Positions 24,146-33,243 are shown, counted from the stretch's first letter. The stretch is DNA of 64,000 nt from an uncultured Oscillibacter sp. (GCA_900544615.1 UQVS01000007.1:42425-106424); one strand, 5' to 3'. The notes: a model not told the origin generated them from the sequence alone. A program made the numbers and translations.

Positions 24146-26611
24146 ATGATGAATGAAAATAAATTTACTCCCACTGCGGAGGAAGCCCTGCGGCTTGCAC
24201 AAGAGGCCGCAGGCGAATTGGGCCACGGCTATGTGGGAACCGAACACCTGCTGCTGGGCCTGATGCGGGAAGATGAGGGCCTTGCCCACACCGTGTTGAC
24301 GGAAGCGGGGCTGACAGACGACCTGCTGACAGAAATGGTTCGTAAGAGCGTCGGCTCCGGGCTGCCCGGCAGCAATCCGGCGCAGGGTTTGACCCCCAGA
24401 GCCAAGCGCGTGGTGGAGATCGCCATGGAGGATTCCATCCGGGGCGGCTACGCCTATATCGGCACGGAACACCTGCTGGCCGGAATTCTCCGGGAGGGCA
24501 ACAACATGGCCGTCCGCATCCTGCGGTCTGCCGGTGTGGACGCCCGCCAGCTCTACACCGCTTTGATGAAAAAGCTCAGCGCAGCGCCGCGGGCGCAGGC
24601 TGCGGATCACGGCCACGCTCCCGCCGGGTCCCCGAAGGAGGACGGCAAGAGCGGCAAGACGCTGGCAGAGTTTACCCGTGATCTGACGGCCGACGCCCGT
24701 ACCGGCAAGCTGGATCCCGTTATCGGCCGGGACGATGAGATCCAGCGGGTCATTCAGATCCTGTCCCGCCGCACCAAGAACAACCCCTGCCTCATCGGCG
24801 AACCCGGTGTGGGCAAGACGGCCATTGCCGAGGGGCTGGCTCGGAAGATCGCCATGGGCGATGTGCCGGAGAACCTGCTGGACAAGAATCTCCTGTCTCT
24901 GGATCTTTCCGGTATGGTGGCCGGCACCAAGTACCGGGGCGAATTTGAGGAGCGCATCAAGAAGGTGATGCAGGAGGTCCAGAAGGACGGCAACATCATC
25001 CTCTTCATTGATGAGATCCACACCATTGTCGGCGCAGGCTCCGCTGAGGGCGCCGTGGACGCCGCCAATATCATCAAGCCTGCATTGGGCCGGGGCGAGA
25101 TCCAGATCATCGGCGCCACCACGCTGAACGAATACCGCAAGTATATCGAAAAGGACGCCGCGCTGGAGCGCCGGTTCCAGCCGGTAACGGTAGGGGAGCC
25201 GACACAGGAAGCGTCTTTGGAGATCCTGAAGGGACTACGCGAAAAGTATGAGCAGCACCACAAGCTGCATATCACCGATGAAGCGCTGCAAGCCGCTGTG
25301 GAGCTGTCTGCCCGGTATATCAACGACCGCTTTCTGCCCGACAAGGCTATCGACCTGATGGACGAGGCTGCCAGCCGGGTGCGGATGGAGCAGGAGGAGC
25401 CTTCCGAGGAGCTGAAGAGCCTGGAGGAGAAGATCAACGCCCTTGCCAAAGACAAGGACGCCGCCATTGCCGCTCAGGACTTTGAAAAAGCCGCACAGCT
25501 GCGGGATATTGAAAAGGACTATAAGGAGCAGGTAGAGATCGAGCGGGATAAGCGCCGCAAGAGCAATCAGGAGCACCGGGACGTCAACGCCGAAGACATC
25601 GCCGCCGTGGTGTCCGGCTGGACCGGCATCCCCGTCACCCGTCTGACGGAGGACGAGGGACAGCGCCTGCTGCACATGGAGGATACCCTGCATAAGCGCG
25701 TGGTGGGGCAGGACGAGGCCGTAAAGGCTGTGGCCCGCGCCATCCGCCGGGGTCGTGTGGGTCTGAAGGATCCCAAGCGCCCCATTGGCAGCTTCCTGTT
25801 CCTCGGCCCTACCGGCGTAGGCAAGACGGAGCTGTGCAAGTCTCTGGCAGAAGCCATGTTCGGCGATGAGAACGCCATGATCCGAATCGATATGTCCGAA
25901 TACATGGAGCGGCACACAGTGTCCCGCCTGATCGGTTCTCCTCCCGGATATGTGGGTCACGATGAAGGCGGCCAGCTGACGGAAAAGGTGCGCCGTAAGC
26001 CCTATTCCGTGGTGCTGTTCGACGAAATCGAAAAGGCCCACGAGGATGTTTGGAACATCATGCTGCAAATTCTGGACGACGGCCGCATCACCGATTCTCA
26101 GGGCCGCACGGTGGACTTCAAGAACACCGTCATCGTTATGACCAGCAACATCGGCGCCAAGGCGTTGACCGCCGCCGGGGCTAAGCTGGGCTTCGATGCC
26201 AGCGACAAGAAGGCTGAGGAGGATGCCGATCAGGCATACGCCCAGGCCAAGGAAACCGTTATGGCGGAGCTGCGCCAGACCTTCCGCCCCGAATTTCTGA
26301 ACCGTATCGACGACATCATCGTGTTCCGCGCCTTGACGGAGCAGGATATCGAGGAGGTCGCCCGCCGGATGCTCAAGACGGTAGCTGACCGCATGGAGAC
26401 CATGGGCATCCATCTGGATGCCGGGGACGCCGCAGTGAAGGAGCTGGCCAAGGAAGGCTTTGATCCCAAGTACGGCGCGCGGCCTCTGCGCCGGGCCATC
26501 CAGAGCAAGGTGGAGGACGCCGTGGCCGAGAAGCTGCTGGACGGCACCCTCAAGGAAGGCGATACCGCCAAACTGGCCGTGGAAGATGAGAAACTGGTGG
26601 TTACCAAATAA
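24146..26611 (+). CDS. clpC: Clp ATPase ClpC
   Basis: ClpC is the Hsp100 unfoldase that feeds substrates to ClpP. In order: double Clp-N domain (about 1-145), D1 AAA+ with Walker A GEPGVGKT at 218-225, a middle domain with a UVR-like coiled coil (AAIAAQDFEKAAQLRDIEKD), D2 AAA+ with GPTGVGKT, and the ClpP-contact loop containing LGF. Glu33 and Glu108 in GTEHL correspond, as I recall, to the phosphoarginine-binding glutamates of B. subtilis ClpC, yet no McsB kinase is encoded here. The start is ATGATG; either is possible. It ends the CtsR operon. Confidence 0.95.
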   Translation: MMNENKFTPTAEEALRLAQEAAGELGHGYVGTEHLLLGLMREDEGLAHTVLTEAGLTDDLLTEMVRKSVGSGLPGSNPAQGLTPRAKRVVEIAMEDSIRGGYAYIGTEHLLAGILREGNNMAVRILRSAGVDARQLYTALMKKLSAAPRAQAADHGHAPAGSPKEDGKSGKTLAEFTRDLTADARTGKLDPVIGRDDEIQRVIQILSRRTKNNPCLIGEPGVGKTAIAEGLARKIAMGDVPENLLDKNLLSLDLSGMVAGTKYRGEFEERIKKVMQEVQKDGNIILFIDEIHTIVGAGSAEGAVDAANIIKPALGRGEIQIIGATTLNEYRKYIEKDAALERRFQPVTVGEPTQEASLEILKGLREKYEQHHKLHITDEALQAAVELSARYINDRFLPDKAIDLMDEAASRVRMEQEEPSEELKSLEEKINALAKDKDAAIAAQDFEKAAQLRDIEKDYKEQVEIERDKRRKSNQEHRDVNAEDIAAVVSGWTGIPVTRLTEDEGQRLLHMEDTLHKRVVGQDEAVKAVARAIRRGRVGLKDPKRPIGSFLFLGPTGVGKTELCKSLAEAMFGDENAMIRIDMSEYMERHTVSRLIGSPPGYVGHDEGGQLTEKVRRKPYSVVLFDEIEKAHEDVWNIMLQILDDGRITDSQGRTVDFKNTVIVMTSNIGAKALTAAGAKLGFDASDKKAEEDADQAYAQAKETVMAELRQTFRPEFLNRIDDIIVFRALTEQDIEEVARRMLKTVADRMETMGIHLDAGDAAVKELAKEGFDPKYGARPLRRAIQSKVEDAVAEKLLDGTLKEGDTAKLAVEDEKLVVTK

Positions 26612-26633
26612 CCGCCAATCAATCGGCAGACAA

Positions 26634-26669
26634 AAAAATTCCGGAGAGCTGCGGCTCTCCGGAATTTTT
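26634..26669 (+). terminator. Intrinsic terminator of the ctsR-clpC operon
   Basis: A perfect 16-bp stem (26634-26649 with 26654-26669) with a TGCG loop ends in five T. It follows clpC by 22 bases. Confidence 0.92.
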
Positions 26670-26679
26670 GCTGTCAATC

Positions 26680-27120
26680 GCACATCATTCTGCTCCAAAA
26701 GCTGCGGGACGCCATTCATGAGATCGTGGGCAAGCTGACTGGCAGAGTCAAGCGGCAGGCCCAGACGGTGGAGGGCAAGCTGCAGGCGGCATTTGAAGCG
26801 GCCAGCCAGCAGGCGGAGAGCTTGCAGAACCGGCAGACAAATGGTACAATCAATGATTGGCGCAGTTCCTATCGTTGAAAGGCACGGAGAACGCGCAGGA
26901 GATCGCGGCGCTGAAACGGGAGAACGAGAGCCTGAAAGCGCGGGTGGAGTATTGGAAAGGCCAGACCAGACGGTCTCAGGGCGCAACCACCGACCGGGAA
27001 GCCGTTCGGAAGGCGGCGGACGCGCTGGTAAAGGACTACGGGGCTGAGATCAGCGGCAGCGACATTGCCGGAGATCTGCAAAGCCTGTATAACTTCAATC
27101 CCCGAATTTGTCAATGGTAA
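26680..27120 (+). pseudogene. Remnant of a coiled-coil mobile-element or phage gene
   Basis: Two coding-like pieces lie in different frames. The first (about 26694-26878) reads as a Glu/Gln/Arg-rich helix (LRDAIHEIVGKL, then RVKRQAQTVEGKLQAAF). The second (26857-27120, no ATG) starts AQFLSLKGTENAQEIAALKR and contains ARVEYWKGQTRRSQG and DALVKDYGAEISGSDI. The style resembles very long polyvalent or structural proteins of gut Firmicutes phages and conjugative elements. There is no ribosome site, the frame shifts in the middle, and the 3' end runs into the gene opposite. It is best read as a decayed fragment. Confidence 0.45.
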
Positions 27121-27379
27121 CGTTTTCGCAGAACTCTGTTTTCAGCGCCTGAAGCCGGGCGAAGATCTCCGTCTGGCAGTGCGCCTGCTGAAGCGCAGGT
27201 TCTGTCCACATCTCCACCAGCAGCAGGGTGTCGGGGTCCTGCGCGTCGAAAAAGTAATCATACTTGACATTGCCGGCCTCGCTGTTGGAATGGGCGCGGA
27301 CGCCCAGCGCAGAGATGGCCTTGAAGAATTCCTCCCGCTTTCCGGGCTTGCAGTGATAGGTGACGTTCCAGGTTAACAT
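27095..27379 (-). CDS. Antibiotic-biosynthesis-monooxygenase (ABM) domain protein
   Basis: The 94-residue protein is a one-domain ABM/YgiN-like dimeric ferredoxin-fold protein. Features are the N-terminal strand LTWNVTYHCKPGKREEFFKAI, the central YDYFFDAQDPDTLLLVEMW and a C-terminal LKTEFCENVTIDKF. Homologues include quinol monooxygenases, but many act without known cofactor and no catalytic residue is diagnostic. GGAGGAAGAG precedes the ATG. It stands 30 bases ahead of the rluA-like gene's end and its 3' end meets the decayed fragment on the other strand. Confidence 0.82.
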   Translation of the reverse strand: MLTWNVTYHCKPGKREEFFKAISALGVRAHSNSEAGNVKYDYFFDAQDPDTLLLVEMWTEPALQQAHCQTEIFARLQALKTEFCENVTIDKFGD

Positions 27380-27409
27380 AACTCTTCCTCCGATTATATT
27401 TTTGAAAGT

Positions 27410-28291
27410 CTAAATCAGCGCCTGCATATCCGCTGGGATCGGCGCTGTAAAATGCAGAAGCTCCCCGGTGACGGGATGCGTCATGGTCAGCATATAGGAA
27501 TGCAGGGCGGGACGGAGGATCAGACCGGGATCCTCCGTGCCGTACAACCAGTCCCCGGCCAGCGGATGGCCGATGGATGCCATGTGTACCCGCAGCTGAT
27601 GGGTGCGGCCGGTTTCCGGCAGGAGCTTTACAAAGGACAGCCCATTCCGGGAGGACAGCACCTCATAATGGCTGACGGCGTACTGGCCGTCAGGCCGCAC
27701 CACCCGGCGGATAGCAGAGGTTTCGTCCCGGCCAATGGGGGCGTCGATGGTGCCGGAAGGCGGCGCCGGGCAGCCGATGCATATTGCCCGGTACTCCCGG
27801 CAGAATCCATCCGAATGGAGCGTCCGCCGCAGCCGGTCGTGGACGTACCCGCTTTTGGCCACCACCATCAGGCCGGTGGTTCCCTTGTCCAGCCGGTTTA
27901 CCACATGAAAGATGAAATCCGCACCCCGCTGCCATGCCAGCGCCCCCGCCACTGTGGGGGTGTCCGGCAGGAAATTTGAGGCGTGGGCCGTCATGCCTGC
28001 GGGCTTGTTGAGAACCATCAGGTGGGCGTCCTCATAGACGATGGGCAGAGGCCAGTTGCCCGGTGTGGGCAGTACCTTCGGGGGGCGCAGATCGTCAGAC
28101 CGCACCGCCACCACATCGCCGGTATGCACCGGGTCAACCGTCCGGGCGTGGACGCCGTTGACGGTGATGCCGTTTTCGGCGCGGGTCAGCCGGGCTACGG
28201 CATGGGTGGAGAAGTGGAGCTTTGCTTTCAGAATGTGCCGGACGCAGACGCCGTCCTCCTCCGCTGGTACGGTGTAAGTGATGACTTCCAT
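27410..28291 (-). CDS. RluA-family pseudouridine synthase
   Basis: This enzyme isomerises uridine to pseudouridine in rRNA or tRNA. The 293 residues hold an S4-like N-terminal region (about 15-65) and the catalytic motif VNRLDKGTTGLMV near 131-143 with the catalytic aspartate in RLD. PETGRTHQLRVHMASIGHPL near 225-244 is the second signature. RNA target within the family (RluA, RluC, RluD, YlyB) is not resolved. The ATG shares one base with the stop codon of the patatin gene (TGATG), so translation is coupled. Confidence 0.92.
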   Translation of the reverse strand: MEVITYTVPAEEDGVCVRHILKAKLHFSTHAVARLTRAENGITVNGVHARTVDPVHTGDVVAVRSDDLRPPKVLPTPGNWPLPIVYEDAHLMVLNKPAGMTAHASNFLPDTPTVAGALAWQRGADFIFHVVNRLDKGTTGLMVVAKSGYVHDRLRRTLHSDGFCREYRAICIGCPAPPSGTIDAPIGRDETSAIRRVVRPDGQYAVSHYEVLSSRNGLSFVKLLPETGRTHQLRVHMASIGHPLAGDWLYGTEDPGLILRPALHSYMLTMTHPVTGELLHFTAPIPADMQALI

Positions 28292-29136
28292 CAATTCTGC
28301 GCCAGAAAAGCCTGTAGAGAATCCAGCGCCGTTTGGGCGTCGCCGGTGCCGAGGTCATAGACTGCCTGCAATTTTTCGGCATGGCGTTCCAGCCGCCCGA
28401 TCTCAATGGGTTGGCTGGGATGCAGCACCCATGCCTTGCCCTGCTGCTCCCAGTTGAGAAGCTCTTTCAGGGAGTTGTTGTAAACGCTGTGGCGTTCCTT
28501 CAGCTGTTCCATGAAGGCGGGATAGTGCTTGTAGCAAAGTTCAATGGGCTTGGGGTTCATGGGCTTTTTGACATAGCTCTTGTCGCGGGTCAGGATTACG
28601 GCCACACGGTCAAAGCCCAGCCGCTCCGCAGCCTTGAAAGGAACGGAATCCGCTACGCCGCCGTCCAGATACAGCTTGCCGTCAATGTTTACCGGCTTGG
28701 AGACGAAGGGCATGGAGGCGGAGGCACGGATGGCGTCCATCTGCGCCATGGAGTGTTCCAGACGGATGTATTCCGGCTTGCCGGTTTCCAGATTGGTTAC
28801 CACCACCCAGAAGGGGACGCCGGAAGCGTCAAAGGTGTCGCCGTCAAAGGGATCCAGCTCTCTGGGAACCTTGTCGTAGGCATATGCCGTATTGATGATG
28901 TTGCCGCTTTTCAGCAAGGGGATCAGTCCCATGTAATGATGGTCGGCGTTGAAGCGCTTGTTGTAGCGGATTACCCGTCCCGGCTGCCGGGAGAGGTAAT
29001 TCACGCCGAAGGCGGCCCCGGCGGACACGCCGATGATGCCGTCAAAATGGATGCCGGCTCTGTAAAAAACGTCCAGCACGCCTGCGGTGTACATTCCCCG
29101 CATGGCGCCGCCTTCCAGAACAAGACAGGTTTTCAT
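28291..29136 (-). CDS. Patatin-like phospholipase
   Basis: This is a cytosolic serine lipase/acyl hydrolase of the patatin family (YjjU/RssA-like). The 281 residues show the oxyanion-hole GGAMRGMY at 9-16, nucleophile elbow GVSAG at 36-40 (serine 38) and catalytic Asp in DGGVADS near 177-183. No signal peptide or membrane anchor is seen. It is the first gene of a two-gene operon with the RluA-type synthase, an odd pairing whose meaning is unknown. Confidence 0.9.
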   Translation of the reverse strand: MKTCLVLEGGAMRGMYTAGVLDVFYRAGIHFDGIIGVSAGAAFGVNYLSRQPGRVIRYNKRFNADHHYMGLIPLLKSGNIINTAYAYDKVPRELDPFDGDTFDASGVPFWVVVTNLETGKPEYIRLEHSMAQMDAIRASASMPFVSKPVNIDGKLYLDGGVADSVPFKAAERLGFDRVAVILTRDKSYVKKPMNPKPIELCYKHYPAFMEQLKERHSVYNNSLKELLNWEQQGKAWVLHPSQPIEIGRLERHAEKLQAVYDLGTGDAQTALDSLQAFLAQN

Positions 29137-29224
29137 AGATAAAGCCTCCTATCGGCACTTGCCGGTTTGTGAAAATTAGTATATAGTATACCACGGAAAT
29201 GAAAAAAAGCAAAGGAGAACCGCT

Positions 29225-30994
29225 ATGCTTTTATCTGCGGAGCATCTTTCCATCAACTTCGGTAGCCGCCAGCTGCTGGAGGATGTGAATTTTTACCTGA
29301 ACGAAGGGGACAAGATCGGCGTCATCGGCATTAACGGCACCGGCAAGTCCACGTTTCTGAAAGTGCTGGCAGGCAGGCTGGAAGCCGATGCCGGAACGAT
29401 TTCCCGGAACCCCAATGTGCAGGTGAGCCTGCTGGAGCAGAACCCGCCCATGGAGGACGACGCCACGGTTCTGGAGCAGGTATTCCTGCATTTTCCCAAA
29501 GAATTCCGGGAGCTGAACGAGTATGAGGCCAAATCCATGCTCAACCGGCTGGGACTGCCGGACTACGAGCAAAAGGTGGGGACTCTTTCCGGCGGACAGC
29601 GGAAGCGGGTGGCTCTGGCGGCGGCGCTGATCCATCCGGCGGATGTGCTGATTCTGGATGAGCCTACCAACCATCTGGATGCGGAGATGACCGCGTGGCT
29701 GGAGGGCTGGCTCCGCCGGTTCAAGGGCGGACTGGTGATGGTGACTCATGACCGGTATTTTCTGGAACGGGTGGTGAACCACATCACGGAGTTGAGCCGG
29801 GGCAAGCTGTACCACTATGAGGCCAACTACTCCAAATATTTGGAGCTGAAGGCTCAGCGGGCGGAGATGGCGGAGGCCAGCGAGCGCAAGCGCCAGTCCA
29901 TCCTGCGGACGGAGCGGGAGTGGATCATGCGGGGCTGCCGGGCGCGGACTACCAAAAGCAAGGACCGCATCGAGCGGTATGAAGCCCTGAAAAATCAGGA
30001 CGCCCCGGAGACGGACGACACGGTGCAGCTGGCGGCGGCATCCAGCCGTCTGGGGAAGAAACTCATCGAACTCCACAATGTCAGCAAATCCTATGGCCAG
30101 CGGGCGGTGATCCGGGATTTTTCCTACAATCTGCTGCGGAACGACCGCATCGGCATCGTGGGTCATAACGGCGCGGGAAAGTCCACTCTGCTGCGGCTGT
30201 TTGCCGGGGAATTGACGCCGGACAGCGGCACGGTGGACATCGGAACCACGGTGAAGATCGGCCATTTCTCTCAGGAGGGGCGGGAGCTGGATCTGAACCA
30301 GCGGGTCTACGATTTCATCCATGAGATCGGCGACGAGGTACGCACCGACGAGGGAACCTTTACCGCCAAAGCCATGATGGAGCGGTTCCTCTTTCCCAGC
30401 AACCTGCAATCCATCCCCATCGGGCGGCTCAGCGGCGGCGAACGGCGGCGGCTGTATCTGCTGTCCGTTCTGATGGAAGCGCCCAACGTGCTGCTGCTGG
30501 ACGAGCCTACCAACGATCTGGATGTGATGACCCTCTCTATTCTGGAGGACTATCTGCAAGGGTTTCCCGGCCCCATCCTGATTGTGTCCCATGACCGCTT
30601 CCTGCTGGACAAGCTGGCGGAGCAGGTCTTTGAGGTGCGGGATGGGGAGGTGCTGCGCTATACCGGCAACTGGTCTGACTGGCAGGCCAAGCGGAAAGAG
30701 GAGGAAACACCTGTCAAGGTGGAAGAGCCGAAAATGGCGCAGGAGCGCCCGCGGGAACGGAAGCTGAAATTCACGTTCAAGGAGCAGCGGGAATATGAAA
30801 CCATTGACGCTGATCTGGCGGTGCTGGAGCGGCAGATCAGCGAGTGCGAGGAAGCACAGGGAGCTTGCGGCAGCGACTATGTAAAGCTACAGGACTTGCA
30901 GGCAAAACAGGCAGAACTGGAAGCGGCGCTGGAGGCAAAAACTGAGCGCTGGATGTATCTCAACGAGCTGAAAGAGAAAATTGACGCCCAGTGA
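29225..30994 (+). CDS. ABC-F ATPase with C-terminal coiled coil (Uup-like)
   Basis: ABC-F proteins bind the ribosomal E site to ease stalls or protect against antibiotics. The 589 residues have two ATP-binding cassettes: Walker A GINGTGKST near 34-42 with signature LSGGQRKR, and GHNGAGKST near 314-322 with LSGGERRR. Between them is a charged interdomain linker. A C-terminal coiled coil (about 515-589) is typical of Uup. No membrane segments are present. Housekeeping Uup/YfmR-like function is more likely than resistance. The start ATG follows AAAGGAG. Confidence 0.9.
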   Translation: MLLSAEHLSINFGSRQLLEDVNFYLNEGDKIGVIGINGTGKSTFLKVLAGRLEADAGTISRNPNVQVSLLEQNPPMEDDATVLEQVFLHFPKEFRELNEYEAKSMLNRLGLPDYEQKVGTLSGGQRKRVALAAALIHPADVLILDEPTNHLDAEMTAWLEGWLRRFKGGLVMVTHDRYFLERVVNHITELSRGKLYHYEANYSKYLELKAQRAEMAEASERKRQSILRTEREWIMRGCRARTTKSKDRIERYEALKNQDAPETDDTVQLAAASSRLGKKLIELHNVSKSYGQRAVIRDFSYNLLRNDRIGIVGHNGAGKSTLLRLFAGELTPDSGTVDIGTTVKIGHFSQEGRELDLNQRVYDFIHEIGDEVRTDEGTFTAKAMMERFLFPSNLQSIPIGRLSGGERRRLYLLSVLMEAPNVLLLDEPTNDLDVMTLSILEDYLQGFPGPILIVSHDRFLLDKLAEQVFEVRDGEVLRYTGNWSDWQAKRKEEETPVKVEEPKMAQERPRERKLKFTFKEQREYETIDADLAVLERQISECEEAQGACGSDYVKLQDLQAKQAELEAALEAKTERWMYLNELKEKIDAQ

Positions 30995-31023
30995 TCTCAC
31001 CGGTGGATCATATAGCAGAAACA

Positions 31024-31057
31024 AAAAGGGGAGCGGACTTACAGCCGCTCCTCTTTT
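31024..31057. terminator. Bidirectional hairpin, ABC-F gene / macro-domain gene
   Basis: A 13-bp stem with one G-U pair (31024-31036 with 31045-31057) ends in TTTT on the plus side and TTTTTG on the minus side. Its right arm overlaps the last codons of the macro-domain gene. Confidence 0.7.
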
Positions 31058-31575
31058 GTGCTGGCGTACCAGAGATTGTAGGTCTGCCGGTAGATCCGCG
31101 CGGCGGACTCCGAGTGACAGACCATCCGCACCTGCCGGGGATGCTCGCAGGCGCGCAGTTCCTCCATGATGGCCTTCAGGGCCACGGACGCGGCCTGAGT
31201 CATGGGGTAGCCGTAGACCCCGGTGGAAATGGAGGGGAAGTCCACCGATTCGATGCCCTGCGCTCTGGCCAGAGCCAGACAGTTTCGATAACAGGCAGCC
31301 AGCGCCGCCGCTTCCCCGTGTTCACCGCCCTGCCAGATGGGGCCGACGGTGTGGATGACATACCGTGCTTTCAGGCGGTAGCCGCCGGTCAGCTTCGCCT
31401 GACCGGTTTCGCAGCCATGGAGCGTCCGGCATTCCGCCAGCAGCTCCGGCCCTGCGGCGGCGTGGATCGCGCCGTCCACGCCGCTGCCGCCTAAAAGGGT
31501 GGGGTTGGCGGCGTTGACGATGGCTTCCGCATCGGATGCGGTCAGATCTCCCACCAGAATGGAAAAGCGATCCAT
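31039..31575 (-). CDS. Macro-domain ADP-ribose hydrolase/deacetylase
   Basis: Single macro domains of this type remove acetyl from O-acetyl-ADP-ribose or take ADP-ribose off proteins. The 178 residues show VNAANPTLLGGSGVDGAIH at 20-38 with the catalytic-loop Asn/Asp, GQAKLTGGYRL near 58 and the second loop STGVYGYP near 118-125. There is no partner enzyme (sirtuin, DarT) next door. It is a single gene, convergent with the ABC-F gene. Confidence 0.9.
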   Translation of the reverse strand: MDRFSILVGDLTASDAEAIVNAANPTLLGGSGVDGAIHAAAGPELLAECRTLHGCETGQAKLTGGYRLKARYVIHTVGPIWQGGEHGEAAALAACYRNCLALARAQGIESVDFPSISTGVYGYPMTQAASVALKAIMEELRACEHPRQVRMVCHSESAARIYRQTYNLWYASTKEERL

Positions 31576-31683
31576 AGAGAAGCCTCCTTAGCAGTTGTTT
31601 TCTTTCAGTATACCAAAAAAATGCAGGATTTCCAGCAGCAGAAAAAGAATTTTGCGGGCTGGTGAAAATTTTCACGATTTCGG

Positions 31684-31712
31684 TTGCCAAGTCGAAGCGA
31701 ACCCTGTATAAT
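31684..31712 (+). promoter_or_regulatory. SigA promoter of the DUF1576 gene
   Basis: TTGCCA (31684-31689) and TATAAT (31707-31712) are 17 bases apart, about 40 bases ahead of the gene start. Confidence 0.78.
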
Positions 31713-31752
31713 GAAATAGCATAAAAAACCGTTAAGAAACAGGGGGAACTTT

Positions 31753-33171
31753 GTGAATACGACAGGACGTTACCGCTCTATTTTTCCGGCCACCATTGCT
31801 TTTTCCGTTGCATTGATGCTGATCGGGGTCAGCATGGGACGCCCGGAGCAGATCCTGCCGGGACTCTGGAAGATCGTGACCATGCAGGATCTGCTGATTA
31901 CGGATTACATCGACATTGCCGGCCCGGCCGCCGCGTTCATCAACGCAGGGCTTGTTACCATCACCTCGGTCTGTATCCTGAGACTGGCGAAAGACCCGTT
32001 CAACGGCTTTACCATCGTGGAAATGGGCTTGATGGCCGGTTTTTCCCTGTTTGGGAAGAATATGTTCAACATCTGGCCTATCATTCTGGGAACGTGGCTG
32101 TATGCCCGTTACCAGCGGGAGCCGTTTTCCAAGTACGCTTCCGTAGCGCTGCTGTCCACCTCCCTTGCGCCGCTGGTGAGCTATATGGCGCTGGGCAGCG
32201 TTCATGCCAGCCTGCCGCTGGGCATTTTGTCCGGCGTGGTTGTGGGATTTCTGATGCCGTCGCTTTCGGCGTACACCTATAAGGTGCAAAATGGCATGAA
32301 CCTTTACAACATGGGCTTTGCCTGCGGCCTGTTTGCCATGATGGTGGTGCCGGTGCTGACGGCCTTCGGCGACAAGCCGGATTCCGCCATGTACTGGTCT
32401 ACCGGCCATAATAAGGAACTGGGGATTGCCTGCTGTGTGATCTGCGCCATATTTATCCTGCTGGGCTTCTTTGGGTGCCAGATGCCCGCCTGGGCTGTAT
32501 GGGCGGGCTACCGGCGGCTGCTCAGCACCACCGGCCGGGCACCTAACGACTACCTGCGTATGTTCGGCGTGGGGCCGGTGCTGGTCAATATCGGCCTGAA
32601 CGGCCTCATCGGCATGGCCTATATTCTGCTGGTAGGTGGGGATCTCAACGGCCCCACACTGGGCGGCATTTTCACGATCATGGGCTTTTCCGCCTTCGGT
32701 AAGCATCCCCGGAACATCATCCCGGTGATGGTCGGCGTGTGGCTGGGAGCCTATGGAATGCACCACGAGCCGAATTATCCGGCCTTGCAGCTGGCGGGAC
32801 TGTTCGGCACGACGCTGGCGCCCATCGCGGGACACTTTGGTATAGTTTTTGGTGTGCTGGCAGGCTTCATCCACTCGGCGCTGGTTTTGCAGACCGGCGG
32901 CCCGGTGGCGGGACTGAATCTCTATAACAACGGTTTCTCCGGCGGCCTGATTGCCATTGTGCTGTATCCGACGCTGACGGCCATTGTCCGCCACCGCCGT
33001 CCCAAGCTGCGGGATGCCGATTACTATGACCTCTTTGAAGAGGATCAGCCCATCAATATGTCCTACTGGCATTTGAAGCCGCCGAAGCCGGGCGAGGAAC
33101 ATGGCAGCCGGATGCGGGATGACGTCCCGGATCATGAGGGGGCGCAGCGGGAGGAGGACTCTGGCAGCTGA
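31753..33171 (+). CDS. DUF1576 membrane protein
   Basis: The 472-residue integral membrane protein has about twelve hydrophobic segments in two similar halves, each with a pattern like NGFTIVEMGLMAGFSLFGKN / GGIFTIMGFSAFGKHPRN and NGMNLYNMGFACGL / AGLNLYNNGFSGGL. Such repeats suggest an inverted-repeat transporter or channel, but DUF1576 has no assigned function. The cytoplasmic C-terminal tail is acidic and charged. It starts at GTG behind AGGGGGA. It is a single transcription unit with its own promoter. Confidence 0.85.
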   Translation: MNTTGRYRSIFPATIAFSVALMLIGVSMGRPEQILPGLWKIVTMQDLLITDYIDIAGPAAAFINAGLVTITSVCILRLAKDPFNGFTIVEMGLMAGFSLFGKNMFNIWPIILGTWLYARYQREPFSKYASVALLSTSLAPLVSYMALGSVHASLPLGILSGVVVGFLMPSLSAYTYKVQNGMNLYNMGFACGLFAMMVVPVLTAFGDKPDSAMYWSTGHNKELGIACCVICAIFILLGFFGCQMPAWAVWAGYRRLLSTTGRAPNDYLRMFGVGPVLVNIGLNGLIGMAYILLVGGDLNGPTLGGIFTIMGFSAFGKHPRNIIPVMVGVWLGAYGMHHEPNYPALQLAGLFGTTLAPIAGHFGIVFGVLAGFIHSALVLQTGGPVAGLNLYNNGFSGGLIAIVLYPTLTAIVRHRRPKLRDADYYDLFEEDQPINMSYWHLKPPKPGEEHGSRMRDDVPDHEGAQREEDSGS

Positions 33172-33214
33172 GCAGCTTCCGGCAAAAAAGTTTCGCAGTC
33201 CAAACGGCAGATAC

Positions 33215-33243
33215 TTGCCCTTTTGAAAGATTTGTGTCATAAT
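33215..33243 (+). promoter_or_regulatory. Probable promoter of the degV-family gene
   Basis: TTGCCC (33215-33220) and CATAAT (33238-33243) are 17 bases apart, about 75 bases upstream of the start codon. Confidence 0.55.

Noticed and set aside
25235..26986. 583-codon minus-strand frame opposite clpC
   Set aside because: ClpC is certain on the plus strand and the antisense frame runs through its terminator without any domain.
29225..30994. Antibiotic-resistance ABC-F factor
   Set aside because: The C-terminal coiled coil and short linker fit housekeeping Uup-like proteins; nothing in context points to resistance.
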